Assembly (NCBI GenBank): GCA_965368585.1
Contig: CBDUNM010000012.1
Coordinates: forward strand, 1 to 60,297
Length of the DNA: 60,297 bases
Direction of reading: 5' to 3'
Source of the DNA: JARRQB01 sp965368585
GTDB lineage: Bacteria; Pseudomonadota; Gammaproteobacteria; Chromatiales; Chromatiaceae
The stretch's first letter is position 1, and each line of letters starts with the position of its first letter. This document shows positions 1-7,850 of the stretch, in pieces. Below the pieces are notes generated by a model that made no database searches, was not told the DNA's origin, and was given only the letters and a program-made list of their open reading frames with translations. Both the position numbers and the translations under genes were made by a program.

Positions 1-304
1 CCTGCTCGGGCGAACTGTGCTCGACCAGCCAGACACCCGAATAGCCGGTTTCGCGCAAGGTAGTCTCGCCGATCGCGTTCACCGTCGCGAGCACCTCGCC
101 TTCGCCCAGCGCGGCGCGCAACTGCGCCTCGTCGCCGGCCGCAAAGGGCATTGCGGTCAGATCGATGATCGTGGCCTCGCCGGTTTCCGCCAACACGCCC
201 AGCGCATGCCGTATTTCGTGCAGTATGGGTACGACGTTGGAGGTCAACCCGTCTGACGCCGACGAGTGCTCGAGGTGGACGGGGATATCCTGCAAACCAC
301 CCAT
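1..304 (-). CDS. HupH/HyaF-type hydrogenase expression protein (C-terminus cut by window edge)
   Basis: Translating leftward from ATG at 304 gives about 101 residues that run off the left edge, beginning MGGLQDIPVHLEHSS. It contains the family-type stretches GEGEVLATVNAIGETTLRETG and GVWLVEH seen in HupH/HyaF, accessory proteins of membrane-bound [NiFe] uptake hydrogenases that help mature the small or large subunit. A GGAG ribosome site lies about 10 bases before the start; an ATG at 320 is out of frame. The HupD-type protease gene lies 126 bp upstream on the same strand, which fits an uptake-hydrogenase cluster continuing to the left. The family call rests on motif resemblance in a partial protein. 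Confidence 0.72.
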   Translation of the reverse strand, partial: MGGLQDIPVHLEHSSASDGLTSNVVPILHEIRHALGVLAETGEATIIDLTAMPFAAGDEAQLRAALGEGEVLATVNAIGETTLRETGYSGVWLVEHSSPEQ

Positions 305-368
305 GAAGGCGAATCTCCATTAGTATTTTCTACTATACACAGAGTAGCCCGACGCCATTAAACGCCTA

Positions 369-382
369 CTGATCTACGTCAG
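369..382 (-). promoter_or_regulatory. FNR/Anr-type binding site candidate
   Basis: CTGATCTACGTCAG is a near-perfect match to the FNR/Anr/Dnr half-sites TTGAT-N4-GTCAA; only the outermost base on each side differs. It lies 65 bp before the HupH-type start. On the leftward strand TACTCT (346-341) and TATAGT (337-332) could serve as -10 boxes; the first would place the site near -41.5, the classical activating position. Oxygen control of hydrogenase accessory genes by FNR-type regulators is established in other bacteria; its action here is inferred. Confidence 0.55.
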
Positions 383-430
383 ATTGACCGGAGTTGTTTT
401 TAATAACCTGCATATGCACACCCGGCGGCA

Positions 431-898
431 TCAACCCCAGCGCTGCAGGAGCACCAGGACCTGCCGCGCCGCGCTGCCGACCGCTGGTACGACCCGTTCG
501 CTCAGCGCTTCGCCCCATTCCAGAGAGTGCGGTTGCACGCCGATCAATGCGCGATGTTCCGGAAACGTACCGGAAAGGCGGGCGATATCAAGCAGATCCG
601 TCAACCCCACTTCGTGCACGCTGCATCGGTTTCCGGTCAGATAACGATCCATGTCCGCGCCTTCGAAACAGCGCACCGTGCCCGCGGCCTCACCCAGGCG
701 CGCCGCATCGACGACGATCAGATTGTCATGTTCCGCAATGGCATCGGCCAACACAAAACTCAGTGTTCCGCCGTCGAGAAATGTGACATGATTTTTATCA
801 CCATGGTGCGCCGCAAGATACTCTACGATGTGTATACCGACACCCTCATCAGACAGCAGGGTGTTACCGATACCGAGCACTAGAGTGGTAGTCGTCAC
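431..898 (-). CDS. hupD: [NiFe]-hydrogenase maturation protease (HyaD/HupD family)
   Basis: A 155-residue endopeptidase of the family that removes the C-terminal tail of the hydrogenase large subunit after nickel insertion. The N-terminal motif GIGNTLLSDEGVG is at residues 9-21. The three expected nickel-sensing ligands are present as E18, D64 and H95, matching E16/D62/H93 of E. coli HybD with a constant offset of two. I chose GTG at 898, which has an AAGGG ribosome site 8 bases upstream; a longer in-frame extension to 1045 would overlap hypC and shows no family sequence. It is divergent from hypC, leaving a 109-bp shared upstream region, and is followed by the HupH-type gene. Family certain; which of HyaD/HupD/HoxM it matches best is not settled. 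Confidence 0.92.
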   Translation of the reverse strand: MTTTTLVLGIGNTLLSDEGVGIHIVEYLAAHHGDKNHVTFLDGGTLSFVLADAIAEHDNLIVVDAARLGEAAGTVRCFEGADMDRYLTGNRCSVHEVGLTDLLDIARLSGTFPEHRALIGVQPHSLEWGEALSERVVPAVGSAARQVLVLLQRWG

Positions 899-1007
899 AA
901 TTGGACCCTTATTTGAGAGGGTATGGTAACAACGATCGGTGCGATGATGCTTGCGCGTAATGCTATTTTGACTGCAAACCGGACAGTTGGGCGATAGTGA
1001 GGGTGAG

Positions 1008-1256
1008 ATGTGTTTGGGGATTCCAATGCAAATCGCGGCGATCAACGGCTTTCAGGCACGCTGCAGCGCCAAAGGCGTCGAGCGCAACGTCAACCTTTTC
1101 ATGCTGCAGCATGAAAATCTGACCAGCGGCGATTTCGTGGTTGTACACCTCGGCTACGCGATGCAAAAGGTTTCAGCCGAGGAAGCCGCTGCTGCCTGGG
1201 ATGTTTACGACGAAATGCTCGAGCTCGAGCGTCTCGAGGCCTCCAGGCATCCGTAA
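1008..1256 (+). CDS. hypC: HypC family hydrogenase maturation chaperone
   Basis: An 82-residue protein beginning MCLGIP, the HypC signature. C2 binds the iron of the Fe(CN)2CO unit and contacts the large-subunit precursor, so the start must be ATG 1008. The second conserved element, VVHLGYAM around H47, is present. A purine-rich GAGGGTGAG precedes the start. hypD begins 14 bp after the stop, so the two are co-transcribed; their products form the HypCD complex on which the cyanide and CO ligands are assembled. Length is normal for the family. Confidence 0.96.
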   Translation: MCLGIPMQIAAINGFQARCSAKGVERNVNLFMLQHENLTSGDFVVVHLGYAMQKVSAEEAAAAWDVYDEMLELERLEASRHP

Positions 1257-1270
1257 GCGATGCACCAGCC

Positions 1271-2395
1271 ATGAACAACCCCCTGGACTGGTTGGATAAA
1301 ATTCGAGAATTGGACGTCGTGGGCACCGCGCGCATCATGAACGTATGCGGCGAGCACGAGCGCTCGGTTGCCCAGTCGGGCATGCGCAAGCTGCTGCCGG
1401 AAAACGTCAAGCTGATCCCGGGACCAGGCTGCGCGCCCTGCGTTTGCCCGGAACGGGATATTTATCAAGCCATTCAACTGGCCCTCCATCACGATGTCAT
1501 CCTCACCACCTCTGACGCGATGCTCCGGGTGCCAGTCAGCGGTCCCCGGTCGGAACCCCGGTCTCTGGCGGAGGCCCGTACTGCCGGCGGCGACATACGG
1601 ATTGTCGATACGCCGGCGGAGGCGCGACGGCTGGCCGAACAGAATCCGCATCGATCCGTGGTTTTGTTCGCGGCGGGATTTGAAACGACCAGCGTACCTG
1701 TTGCCGCGATGTTGGTGGAAGGCGCTCCGGATAACTTATACGTGATGCTCGCAACGCGACGCACCAAGCCGGCGGTCGCCATGGTTCTGAACGCCGACCC
1801 GCCCGGGTTTGACGCCCTGATCGCGCCCGGCCACGTATCCTCCATCACCGGGCCTGAAGAGTGGAGTTTCGTACCGGAGCAACACCAGATTCCGGCCGCC
1901 GTGGCCGGCTTTACCGCTTCCAGCCTGCTGGCGGCGATTTACTCGGTATTGCGGCAAAGACAAGCACAAGCCCCATATGTCGACAACTACTTCCAGGCGT
2001 TGGCGCACCCCGGCGGCAACAAGACCGCGCAACAAAATTTGGATTCGGCGTTCACCGTCGACAGTGCCCACTGGCGGGACATCGGCCCGGTCGCCGAATC
2101 CGGCTACCGGATCAATACGACCTACGCGCCGCACGACGCGCGTGTGAACTTCCCGGGCTATGACGACCAAAGACTGCGGGAATTCGATCCGGAACCGCAT
2201 CAGCGACGCGCCGAAATGCCCCCGGGCTGCGATTGCTCACGGGTAGTCATGGGCAAGGTCTACCCCAACCAGTGCAAACTCTACGGCAAGGCCTGCCAAC
2301 CGGATCACCCGGTGGGGCCATGTATGGTTTCCGATGAAGGGACGTGCCAGATCTGGTGGTCGAGTGGCGTCGGTACGCTCGACAACGTAAGCTGA
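1271..2395 (+). CDS. hypD: HypD hydrogenase formation protein
   Basis: This 374-residue protein is full length for HypD, the [4Fe-4S] scaffold that with HypC builds the Fe(CN)2CO group of [NiFe] hydrogenases. Visible family motifs are MNVCGEHE near residue 18, GPGCAPCVCP near 55, FAAGFETT near 135, GHVSSITG near 190, and a C-terminal cysteine-rich segment (PPGCDCSRVV, NQCKLYGKAC, GPCMVSDEGTCQIWW) carrying the cluster ligands. It follows hypC closely. hypE, usually next, is absent: the genes after it are convergent and unrelated, so hypE and hypABF must lie elsewhere. Confidence 0.97.
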   Translation: MNNPLDWLDKIRELDVVGTARIMNVCGEHERSVAQSGMRKLLPENVKLIPGPGCAPCVCPERDIYQAIQLALHHDVILTTSDAMLRVPVSGPRSEPRSLAEARTAGGDIRIVDTPAEARRLAEQNPHRSVVLFAAGFETTSVPVAAMLVEGAPDNLYVMLATRRTKPAVAMVLNADPPGFDALIAPGHVSSITGPEEWSFVPEQHQIPAAVAGFTASSLLAAIYSVLRQRQAQAPYVDNYFQALAHPGGNKTAQQNLDSAFTVDSAHWRDIGPVAESGYRINTTYAPHDARVNFPGYDDQRLREFDPEPHQRRAEMPPGCDCSRVVMGKVYPNQCKLYGKACQPDHPVGPCMVSDEGTCQIWWSSGVGTLDNVS

Positions 2396-2465
2396 AATCG
2401 GCGGACAGACGCCGGCGTCGGGTCGCCGGAGTTACAGTTACACCCCCGCGCGCAGATACCGGCGT

Positions 2466-3209
2466 TCAAGGCAACACCCAAGTCCCGATCATCCGACCGA
2501 AACGCGCCAGAATCGCTTTGACCTGCGGTGTCTCCCGAATCCGCGCCAACGACTGGGCCGCCGCCACGCCCTGCTCGGCGAGCGCGGGCGCGTAGTATTC
2601 GGCGTACGCCGTGACGATCCGGGCGTCGAATTCCGGATGGAACTGCACACCCCACGCGTTCTTACCCACCCGAAAGGCGTGATGGGAATCCTTATCGCTG
2701 GCCGCGAGTATTGCGGCGTTCGCTGGCAGCCCGGTCACGGCTTGGCGATGACTGGCCTGCACTGACAAGGCTTCCGGCAGGCCGCCAAACAATGGATCCG
2801 AGTGCGCCTCGGGGTGCAGCTGCGTGACGACCGTCCCCACTTCGATACCGTTCGGGTTGTCCTGCACATTGCCACCCAACGCATACGCCAACAATTGGTG
2901 ACCGAAGCAGATCCCCAAGACCGGTACTTCGCGCTCGACCAGACGCCGCAACCAGTCGGCGGACGCCTGCATCCAGGGATCACGATCCGTCACCATGCTG
3001 CTCGAACCGGTCACCACCACCGCAGCCACATCCGCTTCCGCCGGCAACGTGTCGCCCCGATGCGGCCGCACGATACGCACCGGCAGATCGGCGCGTGCCA
3101 GCCCGTCGATAATCCAGTCCGCGAAATCGCCGGGGACCGATTGCAGCGTCGGCAGTTTTTCGCCCGGCTGTACGATAACCAAGGTCGACTCGGCGCTTCG
3201 CCGGTTCAC
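2466..3209 (-). CDS. Class I glutamine amidotransferase (GMP synthase-like GATase domain protein)
   Basis: A stand-alone GATase1 protein of 247 residues. The nucleophile elbow GICFGHQ puts the catalytic cysteine at C101, and WGVQFHPEF supplies the His-Glu pair of the triad. Such proteins resemble the amidotransferase half of GMP synthase or gamma-glutamyl hydrolases; the real substrate is unknown. The GTG start at 3209 overlaps the stop of the DUF924 gene (GTGA), implying translational coupling in a three-gene operon with DUF924 and the CopD-like protein. A longer reading to ATG 3239 would lie inside DUF924 and adds no family sequence. Confidence 0.88.
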   Translation of the reverse strand: MNRRSAESTLVIVQPGEKLPTLQSVPGDFADWIIDGLARADLPVRIVRPHRGDTLPAEADVAAVVVTGSSSMVTDRDPWMQASADWLRRLVEREVPVLGICFGHQLLAYALGGNVQDNPNGIEVGTVVTQLHPEAHSDPLFGGLPEALSVQASHRQAVTGLPANAAILAASDKDSHHAFRVGKNAWGVQFHPEFDARIVTAYAEYYAPALAEQGVAAAQSLARIRETPQVKAILARFGRMIGTWVLP

Positions 3210-3748
3210 GGCTTGAAGCCTTCCAACGACGCGAGCCACGCCGTTTCTGCGGCGGTACTGTCGCGGCCGAGCGCCGCGTTGCGATGGGGAAAGCGCCCGA
3301 AGCGCCGGATGATCTCGCGATGGTGTCTGGCGTATCGCAAATTTTGCTCCAGTCCGGCCGCTTCGAACAAGGCGACCGAGCGCTCCTGATCGGCCAGATT
3401 CTCACTGTGCATGAACGGCAGGTAGAGGAACGCCATTTGTGCGCCGTCCAGCAGCCGATCGAAACCCGCGGCGATGGCGCGCTCCGCAACCGCTCGCGCC
3501 TGCGCCTCGGTCGAATAACCCAGCGCTTGGTCGCGGTGCATGTTGAGGGGAAACTGATCGAGCACGATGACCAACGCCAAAGCGCCCTCCGCGGTCTGCT
3601 CCCAAAAATCGCACAGACCGTCTTTGCAGTCGCCCCACAGCGCGGCGAACCTTTCCCCAATCTCGGCATCGAACGCCGGCGTGGCGCGAAACCACTGCTT
3701 GGCGGCCGCGTTCGAGAACCAGAAATCGAGTACCGCGCCTGGGGTCAT
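3206..3748 (-). CDS. DUF924 family protein
   Basis: A 180-residue protein typical of DUF924: it begins MTPGAVLDFWFSNAAAKQWF and carries VIVLDQFPLNMHRDQ near residue 60, FLYLPFMHSE near 107, and RRFGRFPHRNAALGR near 148. The fold is related to helical TPR-like proteins and the function is unknown. ATG 3748 overlaps the stop of the upstream CopD-like gene by four bases (ATGA), and its own TGA overlaps the GTG of the amidotransferase, so the three genes are tightly coupled. Confidence 0.9.
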   Translation of the reverse strand: MTPGAVLDFWFSNAAAKQWFRATPAFDAEIGERFAALWGDCKDGLCDFWEQTAEGALALVIVLDQFPLNMHRDQALGYSTEAQARAVAERAIAAGFDRLLDGAQMAFLYLPFMHSENLADQERSVALFEAAGLEQNLRYARHHREIIRRFGRFPHRNAALGRDSTAAETAWLASLEGFKP

Positions 3749-4212
3749 GCCGCCGGCAACACCATGAGGTACGGACCGGCGGTCGCGATCGCAATCGTCA
3801 GCAGTCCAATGACCGTGTTGATTCCGACCAGCATCCGAATCTGCGCCAAGGACTGGCCGCCGGCTGGCCAGTCCTGCGCCGTGACGGCGCGCTTGAGTCG
3901 TTTGTAGGGCGCAAAAAACACGTGCATGAAGATAGCCATCATGATCAGCCCGAGGCCGAACATCGCGTGTACATACAAGCCGGCCTGCAGGCGGCCGCCG
4001 AAAAACATCATCCACAGGCCGGTCGCCAACACCACTGCGACGATCACCCACACCCAGGGAAAGAAACGACCGAATACGCCGACCCACAGCGCAAGCCGCT
4101 GCGGCGGCTCCAACAGATCGGCGGCGACGGGGCGCAGGCACTGGTGCGCGAAAAACATCCCACCCACCCAGATCACGATCCCCAACACATGCAGCGTAAC
4201 GGCAATACCCAT
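3745..4212 (-). CDS. CopD-like integral membrane protein
   Basis: A 155-residue, very hydrophobic protein with four likely membrane helices. It begins MGIAVTLHVLGIVIWVGGMFFAH, followed by WVWVIVAVVLATGLWMMFF, MFGLGLIMMAIFMHVFFAP and a last helix after RMLVGINTVIGLLTIAIA. The histidines in the first and third helices recall the CopD copper-resistance and cytochrome-like membrane family. ATG 4212 has AGAGGG 8 bases upstream; an in-frame ATG at 4245 is less likely. It heads the operon with DUF924 and the amidotransferase. Its role is not known; copper or heme handling is only a family-level guess. Confidence 0.8.
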   Translation of the reverse strand: MGIAVTLHVLGIVIWVGGMFFAHQCLRPVAADLLEPPQRLALWVGVFGRFFPWVWVIVAVVLATGLWMMFFGGRLQAGLYVHAMFGLGLIMMAIFMHVFFAPYKRLKRAVTAQDWPAGGQSLAQIRMLVGINTVIGLLTIAIATAGPYLMVLPAA

Positions 4213-4309
4213 ACAAAAACCCTCTATCGATATCGGATTAATCAACCAGAATCTGGCCGGTGCAGTTTCTCACGCCGGTGATTACGACCGCGCATGCAAA
4301 CCATTTAAC

Positions 4310-5017
4310 CTAACCGCCGGGTGAATCGGCCTTACCCGGACGTTTACGAAACCGCAGGAAATACTGCGTCTGCATGAAGTCCCGGCGCTCGACCAGCTCA
4401 AAGCCGGCGCGTTCGATCTCGTCAACGACGGTCGCCTCGCCCGCGCGCACGTGACCGACGACCCAAGGCGAACTGACTCCCGGTATTCGCTTGAAATCGA
4501 TGATCACCAGCTCCCCGCGTGGCTTGAGGGCGGCGTGGATGCTGGCCAGGGTGCTGTCGGGGTACTCGAAATGGTGATAGGTGTCGCTGGTGAACACCAG
4601 ATCGACGCTGTGCACGGGCAGCATCACACTGCGCGCATTGTTGCGCACGCCGATGACGTTACGATACCCCATACCGTTCGCGCGCATGCGAATGGATTCG
4701 ATAAAATTTGGCGTGATATCAACGGCGTATACGCGCCCGCTGGGCCCCACTGCCTGTGCCAGCAACAGCGCGAAGAAACCGGTCCCCGCACCGACATCCG
4801 CAACCGCCGAGCCCGGTTTGATATTCAAAGCCGTAACGATGTCGTGACGACGGTCCCAGACCTCCCGGCCGTCTCGTTCGAAGACTCCGCGCCAGCGCCG
4901 CACATCGGCGTTTTGATAGTGGTCATTGATACCAGGCGTGACGCTCTGCTGCGAGGCCACCATCGGCGTCGCGCCGACCACCAGAAACACCAGGAGCAAG
5001 TTCACCATCTGTGCCAT
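4310..5017 (-). CDS. Class I SAM-dependent methyltransferase with apparent signal peptide
   Basis: A 235-residue methyltransferase. The SAM-binding motif I VADVGAGTGFFALLLA is near residue 70, the acidic end of beta 2 is VYAVDITPNF near 95, and the motif IV region is VDLVFTSDTYHHF near 138. The N-terminus (about 24 residues, MAQMVNLLLVFLVVGATPMVASQ) reads as a Sec signal peptide or membrane anchor, odd for an enzyme that needs cytoplasmic SAM. Similar exported-looking methyltransferases occur in proteobacteria; the substrate is unknown. It is monocistronic, divergent from the LON-domain gene. Confidence 0.85.
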   Translation of the reverse strand: MAQMVNLLLVFLVVGATPMVASQQSVTPGINDHYQNADVRRWRGVFERDGREVWDRRHDIVTALNIKPGSAVADVGAGTGFFALLLAQAVGPSGRVYAVDITPNFIESIRMRANGMGYRNVIGVRNNARSVMLPVHSVDLVFTSDTYHHFEYPDSTLASIHAALKPRGELVIIDFKRIPGVSSPWVVGHVRAGEATVVDEIERAGFELVERRDFMQTQYFLRFRKRPGKADSPGG

Positions 5018-5121
5018 ATTCAGAAGCCTATACCCGTCGACTTATTTCGCCATTTGCACGAACTTTCGGTATTTTACGGTATCTAGTCTGTCAGAGTATC
5101 GACAAAACCCGGTGACTACAC

Positions 5122-5778
5122 ATGGTGCGTTCGCCTTTTCTACCCGCATTCGACAAACTGCCCGACACACTGCCATTGTTTCCTTTGCCCGGTGCGTTGG
5201 TCATGCCCTACAGCGACTTGCCGCTCAATATTTTCGAGCCCCGTTACCTCAACATGATCGAAGACGCGCTGAGTACACATCGACTGGTGGGCATGATCCA
5301 GCCCGACGCCTCACAAGCCGCCCGCGACGACGGGCTGAGCGCGACCGGGTGCGCGGGCCGCATCACCCAGTACCGGGAGACGCGCGACGGGCGGTTCGAG
5401 ATCGTACTCACCGGGGTATGCCGTTTCGATACAGGTCTGGAACTGCCCACGACACGCGGATACCGGCTGATTCAACCCGACTGGTCGCGCTTTGCGCAGG
5501 ATTGCAGCGAAAAACCCGGCACCGAGCCGGACAATGCGCCTGAACTCATCGAGGCGATTGAACTGTATCTCGATGCCAAGGATTTGCGTATCGATGCCCC
5601 GAGGCTCGAGGAACTACCCACACTGCAGTTGATGAATACGCTGACCTGCGTACTACCGCTTCCTGCGGTGGATAAACAAACGCTGTTGGAAACCGTGGAC
5701 GACGCGGAGCGAACGCGGCTTTTTGTCGCCTTGCTGAACGCCAACCTGGCCACCAACGACAATGTCACGCGCCATTGA
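5122..5778 (+). CDS. LON substrate-binding domain protein
   Basis: This 218-residue protein consists of the Lon N-terminal (LAN) domain alone: LPLFPLPGALVMPYSDLPLNIFEPRY at residues 17-42 is the family opening, followed by GMIQPDAS and CAGRITQYRETRDGRFEIVLTGVCRF. It lacks the AAA+ and protease domains of Lon, so it is probably a substrate or peptide binding protein of unknown role. It starts a rightward group with the CoA-binding protein (36 bp after) and GreB. GGTGA lies just before the ATG. Confidence 0.9.
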   Translation: MVRSPFLPAFDKLPDTLPLFPLPGALVMPYSDLPLNIFEPRYLNMIEDALSTHRLVGMIQPDASQAARDDGLSATGCAGRITQYRETRDGRFEIVLTGVCRFDTGLELPTTRGYRLIQPDWSRFAQDCSEKPGTEPDNAPELIEAIELYLDAKDLRIDAPRLEELPTLQLMNTLTCVLPLPAVDKQTLLETVDDAERTRLFVALLNANLATNDNVTRH

Positions 5779-5814
5779 TTTGCGCGCAACAAACTGCCAG
5801 AGAACGACAACCGT

Positions 5815-6189
5815 ATGCACGCAACAGAGCACCACGTAGCCGTGTTGGGCGCCAGCCCCAAACCCGACCGTTACGCCAATCGGGCGATCCGGAAGCTGTT
5901 GGCCGGAGGGTATCGGGTCACCCCGGTACACCCGCACTGGCAGGAAATCGAAGGGCTGCCGGTCGTAGCCAGCCTCGATTTGATTCGCCGCCCGGTACAG
6001 ACGCTGACGCTGTATGTGGGTCCCGCCCAGCTGCACAAGCTGAGCGACGAACTGATCGCGCTGGCCCCGGACCGGGTCATCTTCAACCCCGGCACCGAAT
6101 CCCTGGAACTCCAACATCGGCTCGAAGCGGCCAATATTCCGTGGCTGGAGGCCTGTACCCTGGTCATGCTGCAGACCGGCACGTTTTGA
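5815..6189 (+). CDS. CoA-binding domain protein (YccU type)
   Basis: A 124-residue single Rossmann-type CoA-binding domain. VAVLGASPKPDRYANRAIRKL at 9-29 is the nucleotide-binding loop, VTPVHP marks beta 2, and VIFNPGTES and IPWLEACTLVML are the conserved C-terminal strands. It resembles the CoA-binding domain of succinyl-CoA synthetase alpha and the stand-alone YccU family, whose function is unsettled. It lies between the LON-domain gene and greB, 13 bp before the latter. Confidence 0.9.
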   Translation: MHATEHHVAVLGASPKPDRYANRAIRKLLAGGYRVTPVHPHWQEIEGLPVVASLDLIRRPVQTLTLYVGPAQLHKLSDELIALAPDRVIFNPGTESLELQHRLEAANIPWLEACTLVMLQTGTF

Positions 6190-6202
6190 ACGGGACGCTG
6201 AG

Positions 6203-6703
6203 ATGGCGAGATACCGTGTTCACGCCCCGCCGAAATCACCGCATATCACACCCGAGGGCCACCAGGCCCTGCACGCCGAGCAGCAGGACTTGTGGCAAAA
6301 GCGCCGCGAAGTCGTCCGGGCTTTGAGCGCCGCGGCGGCTGAGGGGGACCGGTCGGAAAACGCCGAGTATATCTACCGCAAGAAACAGTTACGGGAACTC
6401 GACCGGCGCATCCGTTACCTGCAAAAGCGGATTCCCGATCTGCACATCGTGGCATCAACACCCTCGGATTCCAGTCGCATATTCTTCGGCGCCTGGGTAA
6501 CCCTGGAGGATGAGCAGGGCGGTACGGTGACCTACCGCATAGTGGGAGCCGACGAGTTCGACCCGAAACGGCAATGGATCAGTGTCGATTCGCCTTTGGC
6601 GAAGGCACTCCTTAGACGCACCGTCGACGACGAGGTAGTGGTCGAAACCCCGGGCGGCACGAATTCGTTTTGCGTGATCGATGTCCAGTATGAGAGCGTT
6701 TGA
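6203..6703 (+). CDS. greB: Transcription elongation factor GreB
   Basis: A 166-residue Gre factor that rescues backtracked RNA polymerase by stimulating transcript cleavage. The N-terminal coiled coil (about residues 10-80) holds the acidic tip motif EGDRSENAEYIYRKKQLRELDRRIRYL; the D and E of the tip are the catalytic carboxylates. The C-terminal FKBP-like domain runs from about 90 (FFGAWVTLEDEQGG) to the end. Length and the basic tip context fit GreB rather than GreA. Confidence 0.94.
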   Translation: MARYRVHAPPKSPHITPEGHQALHAEQQDLWQKRREVVRALSAAAAEGDRSENAEYIYRKKQLRELDRRIRYLQKRIPDLHIVASTPSDSSRIFFGAWVTLEDEQGGTVTYRIVGADEFDPKRQWISVDSPLAKALLRRTVDDEVVVETPGGTNSFCVIDVQYESV

Positions 6704-7063
6704 CTCGCACCGCTAAACGCTCCGTTCCCATGTCCCGGCAGTCGAAGAATAGCGCCATGCAGGATACTGCCAATAGGAGCCTCACCTTCCGCGGGGTGAT
6801 GCGCGGTCGCGCGCCATACGGCGTTGGCTGTAGGAGCTGGGCCCGCTCGGCGAAGGTGTGCCGCACTCAGGGCAGGCACCGGACAACCATCCTTGGTGGC
6901 GCGCCCGGCTTGGCCAGTGCGCTCCGCGTCCCGCGCCGCTCACAGGACCCGGGGCAAGCCTGCCCTTGGCCTGCCCGTTCGACCGGCTGCGAAGGCCCGC
7001 CGGACCTTCGGTCCTCTCTCACCCACAGCCTCGCGTGCGCCACTCGAATGGCGGGTTGAATCG
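6704..7063 (+). other. 360-bp gap with no recognisable gene
   Basis: Open frames cross this GC-rich stretch on both strands, but their translations are low-complexity and Arg/Pro-rich with no family features. It holds one REP-like element (6829-6853) and a perfect 5-bp hairpin GGACC-TTC-GGTCC at 7002-7014, about 50 bases beyond the stop of the leftward SDR gene; without a T-run it is at best a weak terminator. Confidence 0.5.
6829..6853 (+). repeat. REP-like palindromic element
   Basis: The stretch opens with TGTAGGAGC, continues with the imperfect palindrome GAGCTGGGCCCGCTC and closes with CGGCGA. This is the layout of the REP units common in Pseudomonas and Xanthomonas intergenic regions (TGTAGGAGC, central palindrome, CGCGA). 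Only one copy was found, so whether it is a dispersed family here is unknown. Confidence 0.4.
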
Positions 7064-7762
7064 CTACCAGGGCAGTTCGCGGCCATCGTATTTGAAAAAC
7101 CGCCCGGAATTCTCCGGCACGAACCGGCTGACCTGATCACGCATGCCGCGCACGCTTTCCGCGACACCCAATGGTGCATTCTCGCCGCCCATGCGCGTGC
7201 GCACCCAACCCGGATGAAGCAACAACACGCCGATTTGCCGCTGCCCCAATTCGTATGCGAGGCCGTGGAATGCGGCGTTCATCGCGGCTTTGCTCGAACG
7301 ATAGGCATAGTCGTTGGGGCTGGCGATATCCGATACACAACCCATGTGGCTGGAGGTCGCGACCACCAGGCCCCGCTCGGCCGCGGCCAGATTCCCGGCC
7401 AGCGCCTCGGTCACACGTACCGCACCCAGCACGTTTACGGCGAACGTGTCGGCCCAATCCGCATAGTCGATACTGCCCAAACTATCCTTTCCCCAACGCT
7501 CGAAATACACGCCCGCGTTATTGACCAGCACGTCCAATGGCGCATCCGCGAGTGCGCGCGCCACAGCGGTAATCTGGTCCGCGTCGGTCACATCGAGCGC
7601 ATGTACACTGACCGAGGGGTTGGCTTGCGCCAAGTCCTGCAGCTGCTCGGCGTCACTGGGGTTTCGGCAACTTGCGTACACGCGCCAGTGTTGCGCTGCA
7701 TATTGACGCACCCATTCCAGACCCAGACCTCGGTTGCTGCCGGTGACCAATATCGTTTTCAT
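7064..7762 (-). CDS. Short-chain dehydrogenase/reductase (C-factor-like)
   Basis: A 232-residue classical SDR. The cofactor loop TGSNRGLG is at residues 7-14, the NNAGV motif near 88, the catalytic serine in ATSSHMG near 143, and the YRSSK catalytic Tyr/Lys pair near 163. Closest in style to the CsgA/C-signal subgroup, which often reduces small carbonyls; the substrate cannot be deduced. GGGAGAAG precedes ATG 7762. It follows the NahK-like kinase by 88 bp in the same direction and may be co-transcribed. Confidence 0.92.
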   Translation of the reverse strand: MKTILVTGSNRGLGLEWVRQYAAQHWRVYASCRNPSDAEQLQDLAQANPSVSVHALDVTDADQITAVARALADAPLDVLVNNAGVYFERWGKDSLGSIDYADWADTFAVNVLGAVRVTEALAGNLAAAERGLVVATSSHMGCVSDIASPNDYAYRSSKAAMNAAFHGLAYELGQRQIGVLLLHPGWVRTRMGGENAPLGVAESVRGMRDQVSRFVPENSGRFFKYDGRELPW

Positions 7763-7850
7763 GGATCAAGACTTCTCCCGTTCTTCAATCGGCTCAGACA
7801 AGCGGCACGCAGCGCGATGCGTGCCAAACTGCCGCCCAAGCAGGAAACGA

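Noticed and set aside
932..960. Possible sigma-54 promoter (GG...GC pattern) between hupD and hypC
   Set aside because: Spacing between GG and GC is 9 or 13, not the required 10.
2408..2419. Perfect 12-base palindrome GACGCCGGCGTC between hypD and the amidotransferase gene
   Set aside because: No loop or T-run for a terminator, and short GC palindromes are expected by chance in such GC-rich DNA.
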